Source: G963666895 sp963666895
Lineage (GTDB): Bacteria > Desulfobacterota > Desulfovibrionia > Desulfovibrionales > Desulfovibrionaceae
Length of the DNA stretch: 64,000 nucleotides
Assembly (NCBI GenBank): GCA_963666895.2
Contig: CAXXNS010000001.1
Location: 310,001-374,000 of the forward strand
Direction: 5' to 3'
Under the pieces are notes generated by a model. That model did no database searches. It was not told the origin of the DNA and saw only the letters and a program-made list of their open reading frames with translations. This document shows positions 58,283-64,000 of this stretch, piece by piece. A program made the translations under genes and the position numbers. Positions within the stretch are counted from its first letter, which is position 1. The number at the start of each line of letters is the position of its first letter.

Positions 58283-59365
58283 ATGAAACGGTTCGGTTTG
58301 TTGCTTCTGGCTCTTCTGGCCTGTTTGGCGCTCTTCGCCTGCGGCGGCGGCGAGGAAAAGGCCGAGACCCCGGCCGACACCGCCACCGATACCGCCACCG
58401 AGGCGGCCGCTCCGGTGGAGACCATCGAGCTGACCTACGCCAACTTCCCGCCCGCCTTCACCGTGCCCTGCGTGCAGATGGAGCACTGGAAGGAAGTTGT
58501 CGAGGAGCGCACCGAAGGCCAGGTCAAGGTGGCCACCTTCCCGGGCGGCACCCTGCTCAAGTCCAAGAACATGCTGCGCGGGGTCATCGAAGGCCAGGCC
58601 GACATCGGCTGCCTGTCCATGTCCTACCAGCCCGGCGTGTTCCCCCTGACCACGGCCGTGGAGGCCCCGGTAGGCTTCTCCTCGTCCCGGGTCAGCTCCA
58701 TGGTCCTCTATGACCTGTTCCAGAAGTACCAGCCGGCCGAGTTCGCCGAGGTGCAGGTGCTGGCCATGTTCACCACCCCGCCCACCAACATCATGAGCCG
58801 GGTGCCGGTGAAGACCCTGGCCGACCTCAAGGGCGTGGAGCTCCGCGCCTCCGGCCTGCCCTCCAAGTACCTCGAGGCCCTGGGCGCGGCCCCGGTGTCC
58901 ATGCCCATGCCCGAGACCCCGGACGCCCTGCAGAAGAATCTGGTCAAGGGGCTGTTCTCCTCCCTGGAGGTCATGCTCGACCTCAAGTTCGCCGAGCTGT
59001 GCAAGCACGTGACCATCATGGACGGCCCGGTGTACGTGTTCGCCGTGGTCATGAACAAGGCCAAGTTCGACGCCCTGCCGGAGAACGTGAAGCAGACCCT
59101 GACCGAACTGGCTCCGGAGCAGTCCTACTGGATCGGCGACTACTGGGACAAGCACGTGGCCGAAGCCATGGACTGGTCCGAGAGCGAGCAGGGCGTGCAG
59201 GTCTATGAACTGTCCCAGGAGGACATGGACCAGATCGCCACGGCCACCAGCGGCCTGGCCGACGGCTGGAAGGCCCAGGCCACGGAAGCCGGGCTCCCGG
59301 CCGATCAGGTCTTCCAGGACATGCTGGACCTCAAGGCCCAGTACGAGGCCAAGTACGGCAAGTAA
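58283..59365 (+). CDS. dctP: TRAP transporter substrate-binding lipoprotein (DctP)
   Basis: A 360-residue extracytoplasmic solute receptor. It has a lipobox ending at Cys20 (LACLALFAC) followed by a T/A-rich linker. The binding fold includes HWKEVVEERTEGQVKVATFPGGTLL, ADIGCLSMSYQPGVFPLT and DLKGVELRASGLPSKYLEALGAAPVSMPMPE, where the conserved arginine (ELRASG) contacts the substrate carboxylate. An AGGGGGGAG ribosome site precedes the ATG at 58283. Its membrane partners follow at once, so this is a complete TRAP system for an unidentified organic acid. Confidence 0.93.
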   Translation: MKRFGLLLLALLACLALFACGGGEEKAETPADTATDTATEAAAPVETIELTYANFPPAFTVPCVQMEHWKEVVEERTEGQVKVATFPGGTLLKSKNMLRGVIEGQADIGCLSMSYQPGVFPLTTAVEAPVGFSSSRVSSMVLYDLFQKYQPAEFAEVQVLAMFTTPPTNIMSRVPVKTLADLKGVELRASGLPSKYLEALGAAPVSMPMPETPDALQKNLVKGLFSSLEVMLDLKFAELCKHVTIMDGPVYVFAVVMNKAKFDALPENVKQTLTELAPEQSYWIGDYWDKHVAEAMDWSESEQGVQVYELSQEDMDQIATATSGLADGWKAQATEAGLPADQVFQDMLDLKAQYEAKYGK

Positions 59366-59376
59366 GCAATACGGCG

Positions 59377-59402
59377 GCCCCCGGCCCGCAAGGGCCGGGG
59401 GC
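59377..59402 (+). other. Perfect hairpin between dctP and dctQ
   Basis: GCCCCCGGCCC and GGGCCGGGGGC form an 11-bp perfect stem closed by a GCAA tetraloop (a GNRA loop), with no T-run after it. It lies 12 bases after the dctP stop. Such stems protect the upstream mRNA or reduce downstream expression, giving more binding protein than permease. Confidence 0.75.
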
Positions 59403-59410
59403 GCATAATC

Positions 59411-59932
59411 ATGAATTCCGACACCGCACCCACCGCCGCGCCCTTGTTCGTGGACGCCCTGGACCGCTTCGTGGCCCGCCTGGCCAACCTGCTGGCCGTG
59501 CTGGCCGGGGTCTGCCTGGTCTTCGCCATGGCCGTGGCCGCGGCCAACATGGTCCTGCGCGCCACCTCGGTCTCGATCCAGTCCACCGTTGAGCTGGTGG
59601 GCTTTTCCGGGGCCGTGCTCACGGCCTTTTCCCTGGCCTTCACCCAGCGCCACAAGGGGCACATCGCCGTGGGCATCCTGTTCCAGCGCTTCGGCGCGGG
59701 CACCCGGCGGGTGCTGAACTTCATCACCATGCTGGCCTCGGCCGGGTTCTTCCTGGCCTGCGCCGTGGAGGTGGGCCGCTGGGGCGTGTCTCTGATCCAG
59801 ACCGGCGAGCTGGCCGAAACCATGCGCATCCCCTACCACCCTCTGGTCTTCGCCGTGGCCTTCGGCTGCCTGGTGCTGGCCCTGGCCCTGGTGGCGGACG
59901 GGCTCAAGGCCCTGTACGGAAAGGGGGACTGA
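59411..59932 (+). CDS. dctQ: TRAP transporter small permease (DctQ)
   Basis: A 173-residue inner-membrane protein with four helices (LANLLAVLAGVCLVFAMAVAAANMVL; SVSIQSTVELVGFSGAVLTAFSLAF; FITMLASAGFFLACAVEV; HPLVFAVAFGCLVLALALVADGL). The DctQ hallmark TQRHKGHIAVGIL is present. It partners DctM to form the transporter membrane unit. It begins just after the intergenic hairpin and is followed 2 bases later by dctM. Confidence 0.9.
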   Translation: MNSDTAPTAAPLFVDALDRFVARLANLLAVLAGVCLVFAMAVAAANMVLRATSVSIQSTVELVGFSGAVLTAFSLAFTQRHKGHIAVGILFQRFGAGTRRVLNFITMLASAGFFLACAVEVGRWGVSLIQTGELAETMRIPYHPLVFAVAFGCLVLALALVADGLKALYGKGD

Positions 59933-59934
59933 GC

Positions 59935-61251
59935 GTGGACCCGTTGGCCATCGCCCTGATCGGCATCGCGGTCCTGCTGGTGCTCATCTTTTTCCTGCAC
60001 ATTCCCGTGGGCTTCGCCATGGGCCTCATCGGGCTCATCGGCTACTCCCTGGTCCTGGGCACGGGCCCGGCCCGCAGCATGCTGGGCATGGAGCTGTGGA
60101 ACACCTTTTCCAACTACGGCCTGACCGTGATCCCGCTGTTCATCCTCATGGGCCAAATCTGCTTCTATTCCGGGGTCAACGAGCGGCTCTACAAGTCCGC
60201 CTACACCTGGTTCGGCCACATCCGGGGCGGCATCGCCATGGCCACGGTCCTGGCCTGCGGCGGGTTCTCGGCCATCTGCGGGTCCAACACGGCCACCGCG
60301 GCCACCATGTCCACCGTGGCCCTGCCCCAGATGCGCAAGTTCGGCTACCACCCCATCCTGTCCACGGGCTCGGTGGCGGCCGGGTCCACCCTGGGCGTGG
60401 TCATCCCGCCCTCGGTGGTGCTCATCATCTACGGCCTGCAGACCGGCCAGTCCATCGGCGAGCTGTTCTGGGGCGGGTTTTTGCCCGGCATCGCCCTGAC
60501 CCTGTGCTTTCTGGGCACGGTCTGGGCCATCTGCCGCGCCCACCCGGACTGGGGCCCGGCCGGTCCCAGGGCCGGTTGGCTGGAGCGCATCAAGGCCCTG
60601 CCCGGCTCCCTGGAGATGCTCATTCTGTTCGGCCTGGTCATGGGCGGGCTGGTGGCCGGACTGTTCTCCCCGACGGAGGTAGGCGCGGCCGGGTCGGTGC
60701 TGGCCCTGCTCCTGTCCATCGCCACGGGCAAGATGACCCGCAAGAAGTTCGTCATGGCCGTGAGCGACACCCTGCGCGTGTCCTGCATGATCATGGTCAT
60801 CATGGCCGGCGCCGTGATCTTCGCCAAGTTCCTGACCGTGGCCCGGCTGCCCAGCGAGGTGGCGTCCTTCGTCTCGTCCCTGGACGTGCCCTCCTGGATC
60901 ATCGTCATCCTGGTCTGCCTGATCTACGTGCTCGGCGGCATGGTCATGGACGCCCTGGCCCTCTTGCTGGTCACCCTGCCCATTTTCTACCCGGTGGTCA
61001 CCAACCCCGCGCCCATGGGCCTGGGGTACGACCCCATCTGGTTCGGCGTGCTCATCACCGTGGTCACCACCATGGGGGCCATCACCCCGCCGGTGGGGGT
61101 GAACACCTTCATCGTGGCCAGCTCGGCCGGGGCCGTGCCCATGCGGCAGGTGTACGCGGGCGTGACCTGGTTCCTGGCCGCCTACGTGGTCGTGGTCGCC
61201 CTGCTCATGGCCTTCCCGGGCCTGGCCCTGTGGCTGCCCGGGTTGATGTAG
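59935..61251 (+). CDS. dctM: TRAP transporter large permease (DctM)
   Basis: A 438-residue membrane protein of the DctM family with about 12 helices. Typical features are FALLHIPVGFAMGLIGLIGY-like opening (FFLHIPVGFAMG), CGGFSAICGSNTATAATMSTVALPQMRKFGY, GVVIPPSVVLIIYGLQTGQSIGELFWGGFLPG and TPPVGVNTFIVASSAG. It drives uptake using the sodium or proton gradient. It starts with GTG 2 bases after dctQ. Confidence 0.93.
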   Translation: MDPLAIALIGIAVLLVLIFFLHIPVGFAMGLIGLIGYSLVLGTGPARSMLGMELWNTFSNYGLTVIPLFILMGQICFYSGVNERLYKSAYTWFGHIRGGIAMATVLACGGFSAICGSNTATAATMSTVALPQMRKFGYHPILSTGSVAAGSTLGVVIPPSVVLIIYGLQTGQSIGELFWGGFLPGIALTLCFLGTVWAICRAHPDWGPAGPRAGWLERIKALPGSLEMLILFGLVMGGLVAGLFSPTEVGAAGSVLALLLSIATGKMTRKKFVMAVSDTLRVSCMIMVIMAGAVIFAKFLTVARLPSEVASFVSSLDVPSWIIVILVCLIYVLGGMVMDALALLLVTLPIFYPVVTNPAPMGLGYDPIWFGVLITVVTTMGAITPPVGVNTFIVASSAGAVPMRQVYAGVTWFLAAYVVVVALLMAFPGLALWLPGLM

Positions 61252-61290
61252 CCTTCTCTTTCCCCTCAGCTTCTGCTATGTCCGGTTCAT

Positions 61291-61376
61291 CCGATCGGGG
61301 TGTCCGGCGCGCGTGCGCGGGACTGAGAGCATACCCGTGGAACCTGATCCGGTTCATGCCGGCGTAGGGAATTCGG
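61291..61376 (+). promoter_or_regulatory. TPP (thiamine pyrophosphate) riboswitch
   Basis: The THI element is complete: GGGGTG (61297), GGACTGAGAG with ACCC, GGAACCTGATCC, TGCC and GCGTAGGGAA, with the closing CCGA/TCGG stem. It lies about 156 bases before the thi4 start codon. TPP binding would lower expression of the thiazole gene, probably at translation because no strong terminator is seen in the leader; the CCGGAC-ATC-GTCCGG stem at 61445-61459 has no T-run. Confidence 0.93.
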
Positions 61377-61532
61377 AAGAACGGCGATCTCGCCTCCCGG
61401 TCCTGACGGACCATCTCCCGACCCCAGCCGCAGCGAACGTTTCCCGGACATCGTCCGGCGGGCGTCTGTTGCGTGCGGTTCCCCCTCTCCCCATCGGATT
61501 CGCCATCAGCCAACCCGAGCAAGGAGAGAACC

Positions 61533-62363
61533 ATGACCGACCAGACCAATCCCCAGACCCGGCCCCAACCGTTGGACGAAACCATCATCACCCGGGCCAT
61601 TGCCGACGCCTATTTCCGCAAGTTCCAGGGCAGCGTGGAACTGGACGTGGCCATTGTGGGCGGGGGGCCGTCCGGCCTGACCGCGGCCTGGCACCTGGCC
61701 GAGAAGGGCTTCAACGTGGCCCTGTTCGAGCGCAAGCTGTCCCTGGGCGGGGGCATGTGGGGCGGGGGCATGACCTGGAACGTGATCGTGGTCCAGGAAT
61801 CCTCGCGCCACGTGCTGGACCGGGCCGGTGTGGAGCTGACCCGCTTTCAGGACAACTACTTCACCTGCGACGCGGTCACGGCCACCACGACCCTGGCCTC
61901 GCGGGCCTGTTTGGCCGGGGCCAAGGTGTTCAACTGCATGAGCGTGGAGGACGTGGTTCTGCGCCAGGATGGTGGAAACGAAGGGGACAAGCGCGTCACC
62001 GGCCTGGTGGTCAACTCCTCGCCCGTGGAGCTGGCCGGGCTGCACGTGGACCCGGTGGTGGTCTCGGCCAAGTTCGTCATCGAGGCCACGGGCCACGCCG
62101 TGGAGACCCTGCACACCCTGGTGCGCAAGAACGGGGTCAGCCTGAACACGCCGTCCGGCGGCATCGAGGGAGAGCAGTCCATGTGGGCCGAGCGGGCCGA
62201 GTCCACCACGGTGGACAACACCCGCGAGGTGTTCCCGGGGCTGTACGTGGCCGGGATGGCCGCCAACGCGGCCTTCGGCTCGTACCGCATGGGCCCCATC
62301 TTCGGAGGCATGCTCCTGTCCGGGGTCAAAGTGGCCAGCGAGATCGCGGCGCGGCTTTCATAA
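61533..62363 (+). CDS. thi4: Thi4-family thiazole synthase (sulfide-dependent type)
   Basis: A 276-residue flavin-type enzyme making the adenylated thiazole precursor of thiamine. The NAD-binding motif is VAIVGGGPSGLTAAWHLAEKG, and the family segments LSLGGGMWGGGMTWNVIVVQE, ATGHAVETLHTLVRKNG and PGLYVAGMAANAAFGSYRMGPIFGGMLLSG are present. The sequence after ATGH has His194 and no cysteine, so it likely takes sulfide from outside like archaeal Thi4 instead of donating its own Cys, which suits an anaerobic sulfide producer. The ATG at 61533 has AAGGAGAG upstream. Confidence 0.93.
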   Translation: MTDQTNPQTRPQPLDETIITRAIADAYFRKFQGSVELDVAIVGGGPSGLTAAWHLAEKGFNVALFERKLSLGGGMWGGGMTWNVIVVQESSRHVLDRAGVELTRFQDNYFTCDAVTATTTLASRACLAGAKVFNCMSVEDVVLRQDGGNEGDKRVTGLVVNSSPVELAGLHVDPVVVSAKFVIEATGHAVETLHTLVRKNGVSLNTPSGGIEGEQSMWAERAESTTVDNTREVFPGLYVAGMAANAAFGSYRMGPIFGGMLLSGVKVASEIAARLS

Positions 62364-62401
62364 CGGGTTGTGATCAGGCGCGGGCCGGGCTAGGTTCGGC
62401 C

Positions 62402-63325
62402 ATGGCCGACTCCGCACCAAAGACAGGCGCACAGACCCTGACCGTGACCGACGCCGAGGCCGGGCAGAAGCTGCTGCAATACCTGGCCCGGCGCACGGGC
62501 GCGCCCCAAACGGCCGTGCACAAGTGGATCCGCTCCGGACAGGTGCGCGTGGACAAGGCCCGGGCCAAGCCCTTCCAGCGCTTGAAGGAGGGGCAGGCCG
62601 TGCGCGTGCCCCCGTATTACAAGGACGAGGACGGCGCGTCCCTGCCGCCCCTGCCCATTGTCCATGAGCACGAGGGCCTGCTGGTGGTGGCCAAGCCCGG
62701 GGGCCTGCCCACCCACGGTGGCACCGGACACACCGACTCGGTGGCCGCCCGGCTGCGCTCCATGCGGCCCAAGGCGGACTTCGCGCCCACCCCGGCCCAC
62801 CGGCTGGACAAGGCCACCTCGGGCCTGCTGACGGTGGCCAAGACCTACCAGGCCCTGCGCGACCTCCAGGAACTCTTTGCCTCGGGCCACGCGGCCAAGA
62901 CCTACCTGGCCTGGGTGGCCGGGAGCGTGGAGCCGGGCGCGGCCTGGACCATGCGGGACCAACTGGAAAAAACAGGCAAGCCGGGCAAGGAAAAGGTGCG
63001 CGCCAATGACGCGGGCAAGATCGCCCTGGCCCATGCCCGCTGCCTGGACACCAGACCGGACGCGAAAGACGGCCGCTCCCTGCTGGCCCTGGACCTGGTC
63101 ACGGGCCGCACCCACCAGCTTCGGGTGCAGCTGGCCGATCGCGGCCTGCCCATTATCGGCGACCGCAAGTACGGCGGACCGGCCGGTCCTGACGGGACCA
63201 TGCTTTTGCACGCCGCCCGGCTGGACCTGGCCCCCCTGGGCCCCTGCCTGACCCTGCTCCCGGACTGGCCCGATCCATATGCTGTGGGACCGGGCCTTGC
63301 CTGGGATGCGCAAACTGTTGTATAG
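62402..63325 (+). CDS. RluA/RluC-family pseudouridine synthase
   Basis: A 307-residue enzyme that converts uridine to pseudouridine in rRNA or tRNA. An N-terminal S4 domain (GQKLLQYLARRTGAPQTAVHKWIRSGQVRVDKARAK) is followed by the catalytic domain with Asp136 in PAHRLDKATSGLL, plus LDLVTGRTHQLRVQLADRGLPIIGDRKYGG. The ATG at 62402 lies 38 bases after thi4, so it may share the thi4 transcript and riboswitch. The exact RNA target cannot be told from sequence alone. Confidence 0.92.
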   Translation: MADSAPKTGAQTLTVTDAEAGQKLLQYLARRTGAPQTAVHKWIRSGQVRVDKARAKPFQRLKEGQAVRVPPYYKDEDGASLPPLPIVHEHEGLLVVAKPGGLPTHGGTGHTDSVAARLRSMRPKADFAPTPAHRLDKATSGLLTVAKTYQALRDLQELFASGHAAKTYLAWVAGSVEPGAAWTMRDQLEKTGKPGKEKVRANDAGKIALAHARCLDTRPDAKDGRSLLALDLVTGRTHQLRVQLADRGLPIIGDRKYGGPAGPDGTMLLHAARLDLAPLGPCLTLLPDWPDPYAVGPGLAWDAQTVV

Positions 63326-63427
63326 AGTTTTTCTAGAAACCCCTGGCGAAGGGTTGACTATCGGCAATAATCCGGCGGGTCCTGGACAGTCTTCATCATG
63401 AGGATTTTTTAACAAGGCGGAATACTT

Positions 63428-63979
63428 ATGAAAAAATTTTATTTGGCATTGCTTTTGCTTATGATCTTCGTAGGCGCGTCCGGCTGCACGATCTACAAGG
63501 TGGCCGTGGACGAACGCACCACCGAGGAAGTGGCCCGTGACGAACGCATCACCTTCGAAATCGAGAAGGCCTTCCTGGAGGACAAACTCGTCGAGTACCT
63601 CGACTTCAACTCCGCCAGCTATCTCGGTCACGTCTACATCATCGGGGAATACGAGACCCAGGCCCAGGTGGACCGGGCCGTGTCCCTGGCCCGGGCAGTG
63701 GACGGGGTGCGCGCCGTCACCACCTACCTGGTGCCCGAGCGGGACGTGCCCAACTGCTCCACGGCCAAGGCCATCCGCATCAAGCAGGAACTGGCCGCGG
63801 AACTGCTCGGCGACAAGACCGTCTACGGCTCCAACGTGGACATCCGGGTGGTCCAGTGCGTGGTGGTGCTCACCGGCCGCCTCGGCTCCCAGAAGGAGAT
63901 CAACAAGGCCGTGTCCATCGCCAAGTCCATCGAGGGCATCCGTGGGGTCAAGTCCTTCCTCAAGGTGCTCAAGCGCTAG
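63428..63979 (+). CDS. BON-domain lipoprotein
   Basis: A 183-residue lipoprotein. The lipobox ends at Cys20 (LMIFVGASGC) with normal spacing. Two BON domains are visible: one about 40-105 (FEIEKAFLEDKLVEYLDFNSASYLGHVYIIGEYETQAQVDRAVSLARAVDGVRAVTTYL) and one about 113-180 (IKQELAAELLGDKTVYGSNVDIRVVQCVVVLTGRLGSQKEINKAVSIAKSIEGIRGVKSF). This is the YraP/DolP layout of outer-membrane-associated proteins that bind membranes. It is matured by Lgt. The gene is AT-richer at its start and has its own AAGGCGG ribosome site. Confidence 0.88.
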   Translation: MKKFYLALLLLMIFVGASGCTIYKVAVDERTTEEVARDERITFEIEKAFLEDKLVEYLDFNSASYLGHVYIIGEYETQAQVDRAVSLARAVDGVRAVTTYLVPERDVPNCSTAKAIRIKQELAAELLGDKTVYGSNVDIRVVQCVVVLTGRLGSQKEINKAVSIAKSIEGIRGVKSFLKVLKR

Positions 63980-64000
63980 ACAGGGCGGGGCCGCCTTCAA

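Noticed and set aside
56362..58425. Upstream extension of the rRNA methyltransferase frame on the minus strand
   Set aside because: The frame stays open opposite the VCBS-like gene, but the protein has methyltransferase character only from 56361, where a good ribosome site lies.
1..64000. Prophage, insertion sequence, integron or CRISPR array
   Set aside because: I saw no transposase, integrase, phage structural protein, cas gene or regularly spaced repeat in any frame.

Overview
The window is about 64 kb of high-GC DNA (roughly two thirds G+C by eye), densely packed with genes. Gene content fits a motile, anaerobic deltaproteobacterium of the Desulfovibrionales (Desulfovibrio or Pseudodesulfovibrio type). 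The pointers are a Thi4-type thiazole synthase, an APS-reductase-like protein, a ferredoxin-nitroreductase fusion, a TRAP transporter, many multi-domain sensor kinases, a chemoreceptor with zinc-binding CZB domains, and a PerR-linked catalase for oxygen defence. The assignment is inferred from gene content and protein style, not from a marker gene. I found no phage, IS element, CRISPR array or replication origin.

Layout. 1-1.9 kb: end of a branched-chain amino-acid ABC transporter (livM partial, livG, livF). 1.9-7.9 kb: a DUF1835-like protein, a secreted protein, catalase plus a PerR/Fur-type repressor with matching operator-like sites, a molybdate-binding Mop protein, a DUF364-type protein, and a cupin/AhpD-like pair. 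7.9-15.6 kb, minus strand: a 1229-residue hybrid kinase, then an operon STAS - FapA - MotA - MotB - MotB. 15.8-21.7 kb: ispH and a TetR/RND efflux operon whose pump gene carries four single-base frameshifts. 21.8-29.6 kb: chemoreceptor, a frameshifted glutaminyl cyclotransferase, lgt, a conserved unknown, an MFS drug exporter, a MarR-GNAT fusion and a ferredoxin-nitroreductase. 29.6-30.4 kb: a lower-GC tetR followed by a C-terminal gene remnant, which looks like imported DNA. 30.4-37.8 kb: a tight housekeeping operon ispG-proS-xseA-xseB-ispA-dxs, giving with ispH four isoprenoid steps in the window. 37.9-43.8 kb: arfB, small metabolic genes, an RNase D-like exonuclease, an APS-reductase-like protein and a second hybrid kinase. 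43.9-48.2 kb: a TetR-controlled ABC-2 exporter with a membrane-fusion lipoprotein, divergent from a PqiA-like membrane protein. 48.3-52.8 kb: a three-gene signalling unit (kinase, REC-HDOD, REC-degenerate HD). 52.8-64 kb: a DUF4412-like protein, a PEP-CTERM-type surface protein with a strong sigma-54 promoter candidate, tRNA-Asp and tRNA-Val, an RNA methyltransferase, a VCBS-like exported protein, a TRAP transporter, a TPP riboswitch with thi4, an RluA-type pseudouridine synthase and a BON-domain lipoprotein.

The most interesting signals are: tandem CZB domains on the periplasmic side of a chemoreceptor; a stator operon combining STAS and FapA with two MotB paralogues; an APS-reductase-like protein with its iron-sulfur cysteines but no catalytic cysteine tail; a PerR-type repressor lacking the usual oxidisable histidine; the kinase/HDOD/degenerate-HD unit; a sigma-54-driven PEP-CTERM protein; several perfect operator palindromes beside regulator genes; and five single-base indels clustered in 5.3 kb, which probably mark local sequence error rather than biology.
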